Counted from the stretch's first letter, positions 38,180 to 48,059 are shown. The stretch is 64,000 bases of DNA from Cryobacterium inferilacus (GCF_019599185.1 NZ_JAIEUL010000006.1:1-64000); one strand, 5' to 3'. Notes: generated by a model from the sequence alone, not told the origin. Translations and numbers: made by a program.

Positions 38180-40437
38180 ACCGTCACCTCGGTGACCGGG
38201 CGACGGCTGGCGACGGCCAGGCGCACCAGGGCGTTGCCGCGCTCGTCGCCGGCGTTGCTCCGTCGGCGGCCGATCAGGCGCAGCAGCGGCCAGCCCAGCA
38301 GGATCAGCAGGAGCAGCGCGGCGGCGGCCAGCTGCAGGGGGTAGCCCGGCGCGTAGTACGACACCGTCACGGTCGCACCGGCCTGGTCGGCGTCGAGGTC
38401 CACCCCGAGCAGGAAGGTGTCGACGGGGTCGGCGGACACGGTGGCACCGTCGGCCTGGTAGCCGGGCCAGGGGAGGCGGCTGAGCGCCACCTGTCCCCCG
38501 TCCGGTCCGACGGCGTCGACCCTGAAGGTCACGCCCATGGCGTCTTCGCTCAGCACGCTGACCTCGGTGCCCTCTGCGGCCCAGACGACGGATCCGGCAC
38601 CGGCGACGGGTTCGTCACGCACGATCAGACGGGTCTGGTCGGAGTCTTCGACGATCGACCAGCCCTCTGGCACGTCGTTCCAGTCCTGCCGTTTCACGAC
38701 CCCCTTCACCGACTGCACCGAGCTGATGCCCATCAGGTCGACGGGGGTCAACCCGGTCTCCTTCATCGGCTCGAACAACCGGTCGTAGAGGTCGGGGCAG
38801 GTGGAGCCGTTGTACGACATGCAGGTGAGGTTGTTGTACGGGCTGTAGTACACCGCGGAGTAGGCGTTCTGCACGTCTTCCTCTGCCACGTACCAGAGGT
38901 TGCCGACCAGCAGCTCGTCCCAGGCATCCGGGTCGTTCACGTCTGGCACCCCGCCGACGACGATGACGTCACCGACAGCGGATTCGAGCTGGGACTGGTA
39001 GTCGGCCACGTCGTTGGGCACGTTGTAGTCCGGCAACGGCGAGGTGGGCGATGACACGTGCTGCGGAACCAGCAGCAGCACGGTCAGGCCGATCCCGGCC
39101 CAGCCCAGCGTGGCCACGCCGCGACCGGCCAGCAGACCGGACGAGTTGCTGCCGAGCAGCGGTAGCTTGCGATCGGAGAGGATCATGTAGGCCACCCAGA
39201 GGGCGACCAGGATCATGGCGGTGACCAGCAGCAACAGCTTGATGTACTGCGGCGCCGCCGACCAGGTGAGTCCGGCGCCGACGAGCACGATGCCGGCGGC
39301 GACCAGGAACCGGCTGCGGCCCAGCACGGGCGCTCGCGCGTGCGACATCGCCACGGCCAGCAGCACCAGCAGCGCCACGGTCACGTACGGCATCATCCGC
39401 ACCGGGAACCGCAGCGCACCGAAGTCGCTGGGCAGCAGCACACCGATCAGCGCGGCGATGAGGATGATCATGATGCTCAGGCGGGTGTGCAGCAGCGTGC
39501 GCAGGCGGCCGAAATCCACGAACGCCAGCAGCGGCAGGAACCAGGCGATGTAGAGCAGCGGCGCGTACGGGAAGTTCCCGCTGAAGAACAGCATGCTGGG
39601 GGTGCCGACAGGGGTGGAAGACGCGAACAGGCCGCTGAGGTTGACCGTGAGCAGGCCGGTGTTCTCATAGGTGCTGGTGCGACCGGTGATCGGCGCGGTC
39701 AGCACGCCGGGCAGGTGCACGATCACCGCGAAGCTGCCCGCCGCGAACGACAGGGCGAACGACCGCACGATGGAGGGACGGTGCGCACTGACGAAGGCCT
39801 CGACGATGAGGGCGCCGAGCACGAGGGCGAGGAAGATCGTGGCGTGCGCGTAGCCGATGCCGACCAGGAAGATCGCCGAGACGATGGGCAGCACGGGTGA
39901 CTTGGCGTGCAGCACGGCCCGCCGGGCGAGCACCCAGGTGAGCGGCAGGAAGCTCCACGCCATCAGGCCGTTGACCCAGGACGCCGCATCCATATATAAG
40001 GTGAACCCGGCCAGCGGGGCGGCGACGGCCACCAGGGCCGACCAGGGGCGCAGCGCGCCGAAGTTGCGGGCCAGCGCGTACACGCCGACGGCGCCGAGCA
40101 GCAGGCAGACGATCTTGATGACGGTGCTGAAGATGAGGGCGTTTCCGGCGTAGTACGCGCCGATGCCGACCAGCCAGAGCGGTGGGCTGAAGATGCCCCA
40201 GGCGCCCTCGGCGAGGTAGTTGCCTGACTGCCAGACGCGGGGGTTGATCAGCGACCAGTCCAGGTCGAGCACCCGGCGGCCGATCTCGTACCACTGCCCG
40301 AAGGCGCCGGACTGGGTGTCGTCGACGAAGTAGAAACCGGGGTCGAAGAACAGCGGGATACTCGCTCCCGCCAGTACCGCCACCACGACGAGCATGGGCC
40401 ACACTATTTTGGACTGCACCAGAAGATTATCCCTCAC
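38176..40437 (-). CDS. YfhO-like polytopic membrane glycosylation protein
   Basis: 753 aa from GTG 40437, preceded by GAAGG. First helix, then a loop with FYFVDDTQSGAFGQWYEIG, acidic residues in the GT-C catalytic-loop position, around thirteen helices, a 250-residue extracytoplasmic domain (about 500-720) with two closely spaced Cys in NLTCMSYNGSTCPDL, and a C-terminal helix before a basic tail. The layout matches YfhO-type proteins, which help glycosylate teichoic acids in Firmicutes using lipid-linked sugars. Operon leader for two GT2 genes. Confidence 0.7.
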   Translation of the reverse strand: MRDNLLVQSKIVWPMLVVVAVLAGASIPLFFDPGFYFVDDTQSGAFGQWYEIGRRVLDLDWSLINPRVWQSGNYLAEGAWGIFSPPLWLVGIGAYYAGNALIFSTVIKIVCLLLGAVGVYALARNFGALRPWSALVAVAAPLAGFTLYMDAASWVNGLMAWSFLPLTWVLARRAVLHAKSPVLPIVSAIFLVGIGYAHATIFLALVLGALIVEAFVSAHRPSIVRSFALSFAAGSFAVIVHLPGVLTAPITGRTSTYENTGLLTVNLSGLFASSTPVGTPSMLFFSGNFPYAPLLYIAWFLPLLAFVDFGRLRTLLHTRLSIMIILIAALIGVLLPSDFGALRFPVRMMPYVTVALLVLLAVAMSHARAPVLGRSRFLVAAGIVLVGAGLTWSAAPQYIKLLLLVTAMILVALWVAYMILSDRKLPLLGSNSSGLLAGRGVATLGWAGIGLTVLLLVPQHVSSPTSPLPDYNVPNDVADYQSQLESAVGDVIVVGGVPDVNDPDAWDELLVGNLWYVAEEDVQNAYSAVYYSPYNNLTCMSYNGSTCPDLYDRLFEPMKETGLTPVDLMGISSVQSVKGVVKRQDWNDVPEGWSIVEDSDQTRLIVRDEPVAGAGSVVWAAEGTEVSVLSEDAMGVTFRVDAVGPDGGQVALSRLPWPGYQADGATVSADPVDTFLLGVDLDADQAGATVTVSYYAPGYPLQLAAAALLLLILLGWPLLRLIGRRRSNAGDERGNALVRLAVASRRPVTEVTV

Positions 40438-40518
40438 GGTGCCTTCACAACCGCACGGCGGGGCCACCGGGTATCGTGGTGGGGTAGTTTCCCCAACGAA
40501 ACGAGCAATCACCTACAT

Positions 40519-41427
40519 ATGAGCATTCACGCGCAGCCCTCCGGCCCCACCCCCGCCGCAGCGGACGAGCCCCTCGTCTCCATCGTCATTCCCGCATACA
40601 ACAATGCGGACTACCTCGACGAGACTATGAAGTCGGTTCTCGGTCAGACCTACACCAACCTCGAGGTCATCGTCTCCGACCACGCGTCCACCGACGCCAC
40701 CTGGACGGTCATGCAGCGCTACCGCAGCGACCCCCGGGTGATCCTGCTGCACACCGAGGGCGGTGGCGGAGCCCTCCGCAACTGGAACCGGGTGAGCCAG
40801 GCGGCCACCGGCGAGCTGATCAAGCTCGTCTGCGGTGACGACCTGCTCTACCCCACCATCGTCGCTGCGCAGGTGGCCGCGCTCGTTGCCGAGCCCGGCG
40901 CCGTGCTTGCCGCCTCCCCGCGCGACATCGTCGACGCCAACGGCGCTCCGGTGATCAAGAACCGGGGGCTGGCCGGCCTCACCGGTGTACACGACGGCAC
41001 CGTGGCCGTGCGCAAGAGCATCATGGCGGGCACCAACATCTTCGGCGAACCCGGCTGCGTGCTGATGCGCCGCACCGCGCTCGAGCAGACCGGCTGGTGG
41101 GACTCCCGGTGGCCGTACCTGATCGACCAGGCCTCGTACTCCCGGGTGCTGCTCGAGGGCAAATTCGTCGGCGTCCCCGGAAGCCTGGCCGGCTTTCGCA
41201 TCTCGGACAGCCAGTGGAGCGTCCGTCTCGTCGCCGAGCAGGCCGAACAGGCGATGGGCTTCCACAACTGGATGCACGAGACCCGGCCAGATGTGGTGTC
41301 GAACACCGACCGTCTGATCGGCAACACCCGCGCCAGGGTCATGGCCCAGGCCCGTCGCCTCGCCTATGTCTGGCTCGGCCGCCGCATGTCGAAGGCGGTG
41401 AAGGCGGATGCAGCAGCAAGCTCCTGA
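40519..41427 (+). CDS. GT2-family glycosyltransferase
   Basis: 302 aa. VSIVIPAYNNADYLDETMKSVL, VIVSDHASTDATW and KLVCGDDLLYP (the acidic pair replaces DxD) give a GT-A fold with a cytoplasmic location. Divergent from the YfhO-like operon over an 81-nt gap, and its end overlaps the next GT2 gene by 20 nt. Sugar specificity cannot be read. Confidence 0.87.
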   Translation: MSIHAQPSGPTPAAADEPLVSIVIPAYNNADYLDETMKSVLGQTYTNLEVIVSDHASTDATWTVMQRYRSDPRVILLHTEGGGGALRNWNRVSQAATGELIKLVCGDDLLYPTIVAAQVAALVAEPGAVLAASPRDIVDANGAPVIKNRGLAGLTGVHDGTVAVRKSIMAGTNIFGEPGCVLMRRTALEQTGWWDSRWPYLIDQASYSRVLLEGKFVGVPGSLAGFRISDSQWSVRLVAEQAEQAMGFHNWMHETRPDVVSNTDRLIGNTRARVMAQARRLAYVWLGRRMSKAVKADAAASS

Positions 41428-42484
41428 TCCGGCCGGTGAAACGGGCCGTGTGATAGGTTCTGAACCCGTGACACTCCCCGCAGCAGAACCCGGCGTCGCC
41501 GACCACAGCATCTCCATCGTCATCCCGGTTTACCAGGGCGAACGGACCCTGGCCGGCGTGCTCGACGAGATCGAACCCCTCACCCGACTGAGCATCACGC
41601 CCGACGGGTACACCTTCCAGGTTGAAGAGGTTCTGCTGGTCTTCGACCACGGCCCTGACAACTCGGCGTCGACAATCCGTGACATCACCACACAGTACCC
41701 GTTCGCCCGCGGCATCTGGTTGAGCAAGAACTTCGGCCAGCACGCCGCCACCCTGGCCGGCATGGCGTCCTCCGGCGGCGACTGGATCGTCACCCTGGAC
41801 GAGGACGGCCAGCACGACCCCCAGGCGATCGGCGGGATGCTCGACACGGCCATGCGTGAGCAGGCCAGCGTCGTGTACGCCAAGCCCACCAACCCCGCGC
41901 CGCACGGTGCCCTGCGTAACAGCGCCTCGAAGGGCGCCAAGTACCTGCTCACCAAGCTGAGCGGGTCTGGTGCCGCGGCCGACTACCAGAGCTACCGGTT
42001 GATGCTCGGCAACATCGGCCGCAGCGTCGCCGCGTACGCCGGCAGCGGTGTCTACCTCGACGTGGCCATCGGCTGGGTCGCCGCCAGGGTCACCACCTCC
42101 CCCGTCGAACTGCGCGAGGAGGGCGAACGCTCCAGCGGTTACTCCGCCCGACGCCTGTTCTCGCACTTCTGGCGCATGATCCTCACCACTGGAACACGCG
42201 GCCTGCGCCTCGTGAGCGGACTCGGTGTGGTGTTCGCGCTCGTCGGCGTCGTCTTCGCCGTGGTCATCTTCATCCAGCGCCTCGCCGGCGACATCGCCAT
42301 CCAGGGCTGGGCGTCGCTCAGCGTGCTGGTGCTGCTCAGCGCTGGGTTCATCCTCTTCTCCCTCGGCGTCATCGCCGAGTACATCGGCATCAACGTGAAC
42401 ATGGCCATGGGCAAGCCGCCGTACCTGATCACGACCGACCCGGCGGACGGTCCTCTCGGGCGGACGCGCAAGTCCGTCCAGTGA
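41408..42484 (+). CDS. Membrane-anchored GT2 polyprenyl-phosphate sugar transferase (ArnC/GtrB-like)
   Basis: 358 aa from ATG 41408; GTG 41468 is a reasonable alternative. SISIVIPVYQGERTLAGVLDEI, VFDHGPDNSA, the KNFGQHAATLAGMASSGGDWIVTLDEDGQHDP block and two C-terminal helices (about 270-295, 305-330) match GtrB/ArnC proteins, which load a sugar from a nucleotide onto undecaprenyl phosphate at the inner face. The product would feed GT-C or YfhO-like enzymes in the locus. GtrA, its classical flippase partner, is encoded at 51.3 kb. Its stop overlaps the following GTG. Confidence 0.85.
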   Translation: MQQQAPDPAGETGRVIGSEPVTLPAAEPGVADHSISIVIPVYQGERTLAGVLDEIEPLTRLSITPDGYTFQVEEVLLVFDHGPDNSASTIRDITTQYPFARGIWLSKNFGQHAATLAGMASSGGDWIVTLDEDGQHDPQAIGGMLDTAMREQASVVYAKPTNPAPHGALRNSASKGAKYLLTKLSGSGAAADYQSYRLMLGNIGRSVAAYAGSGVYLDVAIGWVAARVTTSPVELREEGERSSGYSARRLFSHFWRMILTTGTRGLRLVSGLGVVFALVGVVFAVVIFIQRLAGDIAIQGWASLSVLVLLSAGFILFSLGVIAEYIGINVNMAMGKPPYLITTDPADGPLGRTRKSVQ

Positions 42485-43449
42485 CCACATACGCCTGGGT
42501 GATCGGCGCCCGCGGCCTGCTCGGCAGCGCCACCTCCGCCGCCATCGCCCGCCGGGCCGACTGGGTGCTGCTGCCGGCGGACCCGCTGCCCTGGGACGAC
42601 GACACCGCCCTGGTGGACGCGGCCGCTGCCACCGCCGAACGACTGCTGCGGGTCGCGGCGACGGACTCCGCGAACTGGGTGGTGCTCTGGCTGGCCGGTA
42701 ACGCGGTCACCTCGACGCCGCCCGCCGCCATCGAGCGGGAGCTGCACCAGCTGCGGCTCGTGCTCGACACGGTCGGCCTCGCGGCCGGGTCGCACGGCAC
42801 CGCCCACACCGGCGGCGTCTTCTACGCGTCCTCCGCCGGCGGTGTGTACGGCGGTTCTGCGCATCCGCCGTTCGACGAGCACAGCACCCCCGTACCGATC
42901 TCGGGGTACGGCCGGTTCAAGCTCGACGCCGAGGCCGCCCTGTTCGACTTCTCCCGCAGCACCGGCGTCTCGGTGCTCGCCGGCCGCATCGCCAACCTGT
43001 ACGGCCCCGGCCAGAAGCTGGGCAAGATGCAGGGCCTGATCTCCCATCTGGCCAAGGCCCAGTTCTCGCCCAAGCCGGCGTCGATCTTCGTGCCGCTGGA
43101 GACCATGCGGGACTACATCTTCGTGCGCGACTGCGCCGAACTGCTGCTGGACAGCGTCGCCAGGCTGCTCACCGTCACCGCGACAACCGGGCGCGCCGAG
43201 ATCATCAAGAACCTCGCCTCCGGCCAGGCCGTGACGATCAGCAACCTGCTCGGACACATCCGTTCGCTGGCCAAGGGCCAGCCCAATGTGATGCTCGGCT
43301 ACTCGGCCGAGGCGTCGATGCAGGGCTTGGACCTGCGCATCAGCTCGAGTGTGTGGCCCGACCTGGACCGGCGGCAGCTGACCAGCCTGCCCGCCGGCAT
43401 CAAGGCCACCATGGACGACGTCCTCACCCACATCCAGTCCGGCGGCTAA
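42481..43449 (+). CDS. NAD-dependent epimerase/dehydratase (SDR)
   Basis: 322 aa; GTG start overlaps the previous stop. The dinucleotide motif is VIGARGLLGSA, with GVFYASSAGGVYGG and YGRFK (YxxxK) as catalytic elements and RDYIFVRDCAELL later. The segment after the first motif is shortened and lacks the acidic residue that normally binds the NAD ribose, so cofactor preference may differ. Coupling to a GtrB/ArnC-like transferase suggests that it makes or modifies the sugar nucleotide used by that enzyme. Confidence 0.78.
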   Translation: MTTYAWVIGARGLLGSATSAAIARRADWVLLPADPLPWDDDTALVDAAAATAERLLRVAATDSANWVVLWLAGNAVTSTPPAAIERELHQLRLVLDTVGLAAGSHGTAHTGGVFYASSAGGVYGGSAHPPFDEHSTPVPISGYGRFKLDAEAALFDFSRSTGVSVLAGRIANLYGPGQKLGKMQGLISHLAKAQFSPKPASIFVPLETMRDYIFVRDCAELLLDSVARLLTVTATTGRAEIIKNLASGQAVTISNLLGHIRSLAKGQPNVMLGYSAEASMQGLDLRISSSVWPDLDRRQLTSLPAGIKATMDDVLTHIQSGG

Positions 43450-43454
43450 ACGTT

Positions 43455-43485
43455 CAGGCCCCGTGGATGCGTTCCACGGGGCCTG
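43455..43485. terminator. Terminator between the SDR and rmlA genes
   Basis: Perfect 13-bp arms (43455-43467 and 43473-43485, caggccccgtgga) with a 5-nt loop, located between two convergent genes, 5 nt after the SDR stop. Confidence 0.8.
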
Positions 43486-43505
43486 TGCGGCGAATGGGCG
43501 AGCTG

Positions 43506-44372
43506 CTAGTCGGTCTTGAGCAGTCCGCTCAGATAGACGCCGTAGCCGCTCTTGGCCAGCGGGGCGGCGAGAGCGGCGAGCTGGGCGTCGTCGATCCAGC
43601 CGGCGCGCCAGGCGATCTCTTCGATGCAGCCGATCTTGTGACCCTGGCGGTCTTCGATCACGCGCACGTACTCCGAGGCCTGCATCATCGATTCGAAGGT
43701 GCCGGTGTCCAGCCAGGCGGTGCCGCGGTCCAAGACCTGCACGTGCAGGTTGCCACGCTGCAGGTAGCGCTCGTTGACGGTCGAGATCTCCAGCTCGCCG
43801 CGGGCGGAGGGTTCGATGGACTTGGCGATCTCGACGACGGAGTTGTCGTAGAAGTACAGGCCTGGCACGGCGTAGTTGCTCTTGGGCTTGGTGGGCTTCT
43901 CCTCGATCGACACGGCGGTGAAGTCGTCGTCGAACTCGACCACACCATAGGCGGTGGGGTTGGACACGTGGTACGCGAAAATCAGCGCGCCGTCGATGTC
44001 GGCGTTGTTGCGCAGCGCCGTGCCGAGGCCGGCGCCGTGGAAGATGTTGTCGCCCAGGACCAGGGCGACGCTGTCGTCACCGATGAACTCCTCACCGATG
44101 GTGAACGCCTGCGCGAGGCCGTCGGGCGAGGGCTGCACGGCGTACTCGATGCGCAGGCCTAAGTCGCTGCCGTCGCCGAGGAGGGCGCGGAACTGGTCGT
44201 TGTACTCGGGGGTGGTGATGATGAGCACCTCGCGGATGCCGGCCATCATCAGCGTCGAGAGGGGGTAGTAGATCATCGGCTTGTCGTAGATGGGCATGAG
44301 CTGCTTGGAGATGCCCTTGGTGATCGGCCACAGGCGGGTGCCAGAGCCTCCGGCGAGAATGATTCCGCGCAT
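43506..44372 (-). CDS. rmlA: Glucose-1-phosphate thymidylyltransferase
   Basis: 288 aa. [37 protein letters not shown], and the metal-binding [10 protein letters not shown] near 108 are diagnostic for RmlA. It joins dTTP and glucose-1-phosphate to form dTDP-glucose, the first step to dTDP-L-rhamnose. It lies 3 nt after the rmlC stop and is transcribed with it. Length matches long-form RmlA (about 290). Confidence 0.96.
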   Translation of the reverse strand: MRGIILAGGSGTRLWPITKGISKQLMPIYDKPMIYYPLSTLMMAGIREVLIITTPEYNDQFRALLGDGSDLGLRIEYAVQPSPDGLAQAFTIGEEFIGDDSVALVLGDNIFHGAGLGTALRNNADIDGALIFAYHVSNPTAYGVVEFDDDFTAVSIEEKPTKPKSNYAVPGLYFYDNSVVEIAKSIEPSARGELEISTVNERYLQRGNLHVQVLDRGTAWLDTGTFESMMQASEYVRVIEDRQGHKIGCIEEIAWRAGWIDDAQLAALAAPLAKSGYGVYLSGLLKTD

Positions 44373-44375
44373 GGG

Positions 44376-44984
44376 TCAGTTCCGTTCGTTGAGCGACTGG
44401 TAGTAGGCACGGGCGGCGTCCCAGCTGGGCAGCAACCCGCTCGCGGCGGCCTCGGCGAGGCTGGGCGCGTCGGTGTCCTTGGGCGAGAGCAGCAGCTCAC
44501 CGGCCGCGGACGGGAAGATCAGGCCGACCTCGTCGTCGAGCGGGTTGATCCCGTGCTCGGCGCCGGCGCTGTAAGTGGAGGAGACCAGGTAGCTCACGGT
44601 GGCCTTGTCGGTCAGGGCGACGAAGGCGTGGCCGAGGCCCTCGGAGAGGTACACGGCCTTGCGGTCGACGTCGTCCAGCAGCACCGAGTCCCACTGGCCG
44701 AAGGTGGGCGAGCCGACCCGGATGTCGACGATGAAGTCGATGATCGCGCCGTGCGTGGCGGTGACGTACTTGGCCTGGCCCGGCGGGATGTCGGCGAAGT
44801 GGATGCCGCGCACCACACCGCGGCTGGACACGCTGGTGTTGGCCTGACGCAGGTCCAGCGGGTGGCCGACGGCCTCACTGAGCTTGTCGAAGCGGTACCA
44901 CTCGAGGAACACTCCCCGGTCGTCCCCGAACTGCTTCGGGGTCACCTCGTAGGAATCGGGCACGGATAGTTCGCGAATCTGCAC
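44376..44984 (-). CDS. rmlC: dTDP-4-dehydrorhamnose 3,5-epimerase
   Basis: 202-aa cupin. FGDDRGVFLEWYR, GVVRGIHFADIPPGQAKYV with the catalytic His, and DIRVGSPTFGQW then YLSEGLGHAFVALTD place it in the RmlC family, third step of dTDP-L-rhamnose synthesis. First gene of the rmlC-rmlA operon, divergent from rmlB across a 75-nt gap. The mRNA may have a very short leader, as TAGGCT lies 8-13 nt before ATG. Confidence 0.95.
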   Translation of the reverse strand: MQIRELSVPDSYEVTPKQFGDDRGVFLEWYRFDKLSEAVGHPLDLRQANTSVSSRGVVRGIHFADIPPGQAKYVTATHGAIIDFIVDIRVGSPTFGQWDSVLLDDVDRKAVYLSEGLGHAFVALTDKATVSYLVSSTYSAGAEHGINPLDDEVGLIFPSAAGELLLSPKDTDAPSLAEAAASGLLPSWDAARAYYQSLNERN

Positions 44985-44991
44985 GTTTGCC

Positions 44992-45018
44992 AGCCTAGCA
45001 ATGCGCGTCCGTTACAAT
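44992..45018. promoter_or_regulatory. Divergent rmlC/rmlB promoter region
   Basis: Candidate -10 boxes face each way: TAGGCT on the minus strand (44997-44992) for rmlC and TACAAT on the plus strand (45013-45018) for rmlB. The rmlC -35 region would overlap the rmlB -10 box, so the two promoters could compete or be co-regulated. -35 elements are poor. Confidence 0.45.
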
Positions 45019-45059
45019 CGCGTAGGCACCTTACGCAAAACGGATTGGTTACTTACTCT

Positions 45060-46046
45060 ATGAAGATTCTCGTCACCGGCGGCGCCGGGTTCATCGGCTC
45101 GAACTTCGTTCGCCGAACCCTGCAAGACGCTTACCCCGGACTGGAAGGCGCTGAAGTCGTCGTTCTGGACGCCCTCACCTACTCCGGCAACCTGGAGAAC
45201 CTGGCCCCAGTGGCCGACTCCCCCCGCTACACCTTCGTCAAGGGCGACATCCGCGACGGCGCCCTGCTCGACTCCCTCTTCCCCGGCCTGGACGCGGTGG
45301 TGCACTTCGCCGCGGAGTCCCACGTGGACCGGTCCGTGCGCGACGCGTCGATCTTCGTCGAGACCAACGTGCTCGGCACCCAGCAGCTGCTCGACGCGGC
45401 CCTGCGCAACAACCTGCCCCGCTTCGTGCACGTCTCCACCGACGAGGTCTACGGCTCCATCGCCGAAGGCTCCTGGAACGAAGAACGCGCCCTCGAGCCC
45501 AACTCGCCGTACTCCGCGTCGAAGGCCGGCAGCGACCTGCTCGCCCGCAGCTACCACCGCACCCACGGCCTGAACGTGTCGATCACCCGCTGCAGCAACA
45601 ACTACGGCCCGTACCACTTCCCCGAAAAGGTCATCCCGCTGTTCGTCACCAACCTCATCGACGACCTGCACGTTCCCCTCTACGGCGAGGGCAACAACAT
45701 CCGGGACTGGCTGCACGTGGACGACCACACCCGCGCCATCGCGATGGTACTCGTCGACGGGCGCGCCGGTGAGATCTACAACATCGGCGGCGGCACCGAG
45801 CTGACCAACAAGGAACTCACCGAGATGCTCCTTACGTCCGCCGGTAAGGACTGGTCATACGTCGACCGCGTCGCCGACCGCCTCGGCCACGACCTGCGCT
45901 ACTCCGTGGACATCAGCAAGATCCAGGCCGAACTCGGCTACACCCCCCAGGTGCCCTTCGAACAGGGCCTGGCCGACGTCGTGCAGTGGTACCGCGACAA
46001 CCGCAGCTGGTGGGAACCCCTCAAGGCCCGCGCGGCACTGAGCTGA
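45060..46046 (+). CDS. rmlB: dTDP-glucose 4,6-dehydratase
   Basis: 328 aa from ATG 45060. ILVTGGAGFIGSNFVR, DALTYSGNLENL, VHFAAESHVDRS, the catalytic VSTDEVYG (Asp-Glu in place of the usual SDR Ser partner) and YSASKAGSD, then NNYGPYHFPEKVIPLF are all RmlB signatures. Second step of dTDP-L-rhamnose synthesis, NAD-dependent. rmlD follows after 16 nt, and the GT4 gene follows rmlD. Confidence 0.96.
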   Translation: MKILVTGGAGFIGSNFVRRTLQDAYPGLEGAEVVVLDALTYSGNLENLAPVADSPRYTFVKGDIRDGALLDSLFPGLDAVVHFAAESHVDRSVRDASIFVETNVLGTQQLLDAALRNNLPRFVHVSTDEVYGSIAEGSWNEERALEPNSPYSASKAGSDLLARSYHRTHGLNVSITRCSNNYGPYHFPEKVIPLFVTNLIDDLHVPLYGEGNNIRDWLHVDDHTRAIAMVLVDGRAGEIYNIGGGTELTNKELTEMLLTSAGKDWSYVDRVADRLGHDLRYSVDISKIQAELGYTPQVPFEQGLADVVQWYRDNRSWWEPLKARAALS

Positions 46047-46062
46047 ACGGCGCCTGACCGAC

Positions 46063-46914
46063 ATGACCCGTTACCTGATCACCGGCGCGGCCGGGATGCT
46101 CGGCCGTGACCTGCAGGACGCCCTGAGCGGCCGCCAGGTCACCGCTGTGGACCGCAGCGAGCTGGACATCACCGACCTCGCCGCTGTTCGGGAGGCCGTT
46201 GCCGGCCACGACGTGATCATCAACGCGGCCGCGTACACCGCGGTGGATGCCGCTGAGGACGACGAGGCGACCGCGTACGCCGTGAACGCCATCGGCCCGC
46301 GCAACCTGGCCATCGGCGCCGCCGCCGTGGGCGCCAAGCTCGTGCAGATCTCCACCGACTACGTCTTCGACGGCACCGGCAGCACGCCGTACCCGGAGGA
46401 CACCGAGATCGACCCGATCAACGCATACGGCCGCACCAAGGCCGCCGGGGAGCAGTTCGTGCTCACCGAGAACCCCGCCGGCAGCTACATCGTGCGCACC
46501 GCCTGGCTCTACGGCGCGCACGGGCCGAACTTCGGTCGCACCATGCTCACTCTCGCGGCCGGCCGGGACACGGTTTCCGTCGTCGCCGACCAGTTCGGCC
46601 AGCCGACCTGGACCGTCGACCTGGCCCGCCAGATCGTGGCGATGCTCGACGCGGATGCGCCGGCCGGGATCTATCACGGCACCAGCGCCGGGCAGACGAA
46701 CTGGTTCGGCTTCGCCAAGGCCGTCTTCGCCAGCGCGGGCCTGGACCCCGAGCGGGTGCTGCCCACCGACGGCAGCAAGTTCGTGCGCCCGGCTCCGCGG
46801 CCGTCGTACTCCGTGCTCGGCCACGACGCCTGGGCCGCCGCCGGCCTTGAGCCCATCCGCCCCTGGACCGAGGCCCTCACCGACGCCGCCGCCCACGGCG
46901 CATTCACCCCATAG
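46063..46914 (+). CDS. rmlD: dTDP-4-dehydrorhamnose reductase
   Basis: 283 aa. YLITGAAGMLGRDLQDAL, VIINAAAYTAVDAAEDDEATAYAVN-type segment, STDYVFDG and YGRTKAAGE (YxxxK) are RmlD hallmarks. Final, NADPH-dependent step to dTDP-L-rhamnose. The TAG stop shares one base with the GTG start of the GT4 gene. Mycobacteria also place rmlD next to a rhamnosyltransferase gene and near an LCP gene. Confidence 0.95.
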   Translation: MTRYLITGAAGMLGRDLQDALSGRQVTAVDRSELDITDLAAVREAVAGHDVIINAAAYTAVDAAEDDEATAYAVNAIGPRNLAIGAAAVGAKLVQISTDYVFDGTGSTPYPEDTEIDPINAYGRTKAAGEQFVLTENPAGSYIVRTAWLYGAHGPNFGRTMLTLAAGRDTVSVVADQFGQPTWTVDLARQIVAMLDADAPAGIYHGTSAGQTNWFGFAKAVFASAGLDPERVLPTDGSKFVRPAPRPSYSVLGHDAWAAAGLEPIRPWTEALTDAAAHGAFTP

Positions 46915-48059
46915 TGATCACCCTCCGCGTCATCGTCGATCAGCTGGTCTCCCCCGTTCCCGGCGGTCTCGGCCGGTACACCGAAGAACTCACCAGGTCG
47001 CTGATCAGCACCGCGCCGACCGACTGCGTCGTCGAGGGCATCGTCTCGGCCACCACCGCCGAGCACTACGACCAGATCACCACGGCTCTACCCGGCCTGG
47101 CCGGCCTGCACAAGATGGCCCTGGCGCGGCGGGAACTCTCTGCCGCCTGGCAGCTGGGCGTGGCCACCTCCGCCGGGCACGGCCTCGTGCACGCCCCCGG
47201 ACTGTTCGCTCCGCTGCGCCGTCACGACCGGGTGCGCGACGAGACCCAGGTGGCCGTGACGGTGCACGACGTGCTCGCCTGGACGCATCCGGAATCGCTC
47301 ACCCCGACCACGGTGGCGCGCACCAAGCTGATGCTCAAGCGGGCCCGCAAGCACGCTGACGCCATCGTGGTTCCCAGCCACGCCCTGGCCGACCAGCTCG
47401 GCGAGATCATGGATTTCGGCGACCGCATCCGCGTCATCGGCGGGGCGGTGAGCAGCAATCTGCGCCTGCCGACGAACTCCGCCGCCACCGAGGCCCTGGC
47501 GACCAAGCTGGGCCTGCCCGACCAGTACATCCTCACAGCGGGCACCCTCGAGCCCCGCCGCGGCGTCACCGCGCTCATCGACGCGCTGGCTCGGCCCGGC
47601 GCCTCCGACCTGCCGTTGCTCGTTCTCGGCCCCGACTCCTGGGGGGAGCTGACGCTCGCCTCCGTCGCCGACGAGGCCGGACTGGCCCCAGACCGGGTGC
47701 GGTCGTTGGACGCCCTGACGGACCAGGAACTCGCTCTGGTGATCTCCCGGGCGTCGGTGTTCGTCTACCCGAGCCTGGAGGAGGGTTTCGGCCTGCCGAT
47801 CATCCAGGCGTTCACGTTCGGCACGCCCGTCATCCACTCGGATGCGCCCGCCCTGGTCGAGGCCGGCGGCGACGCGGGCTTCACGGTGGAACGCGACGAC
47901 GCGGCCGGATACCCCGAGCGCCTCGGCGCCGCCATCGACCGGGTGCTCGGCGACACCGAACTGGCCGACCGGTTGCGCATCTTCGGCAGCGACCGGGCCA
48001 AGGCCTTCACTTGGCGCGACACCGCCGAGCGGGTCTGGCAGCTGCACGCCGACCTCTGA
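46914..48059 (+). CDS. GT4-family glycosyltransferase, probable rhamnosyltransferase
   Basis: 381 aa, GT-B fold. PGGLGRYTEELTRSL near the N-terminus, VTVHDVLAW, VPSHALADQLGEI, YILTAGTLEPRRGVTALIDAL and the donor-binding VFVYPSLEEGFGLPIIQAFTFGTPVI with the E-x7-E arrangement. Translational coupling to rmlD makes dTDP-L-rhamnose the likely donor. In mycobacteria the equivalent position holds wbbL, but that enzyme is GT2, so this is a functional analogue at most. Confidence 0.85.
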   Translation: MITLRVIVDQLVSPVPGGLGRYTEELTRSLISTAPTDCVVEGIVSATTAEHYDQITTALPGLAGLHKMALARRELSAAWQLGVATSAGHGLVHAPGLFAPLRRHDRVRDETQVAVTVHDVLAWTHPESLTPTTVARTKLMLKRARKHADAIVVPSHALADQLGEIMDFGDRIRVIGGAVSSNLRLPTNSAATEALATKLGLPDQYILTAGTLEPRRGVTALIDALARPGASDLPLLVLGPDSWGELTLASVADEAGLAPDRVRSLDALTDQELALVISRASVFVYPSLEEGFGLPIIQAFTFGTPVIHSDAPALVEAGGDAGFTVERDDAAGYPERLGAAIDRVLGDTELADRLRIFGSDRAKAFTWRDTAERVWQLHADL

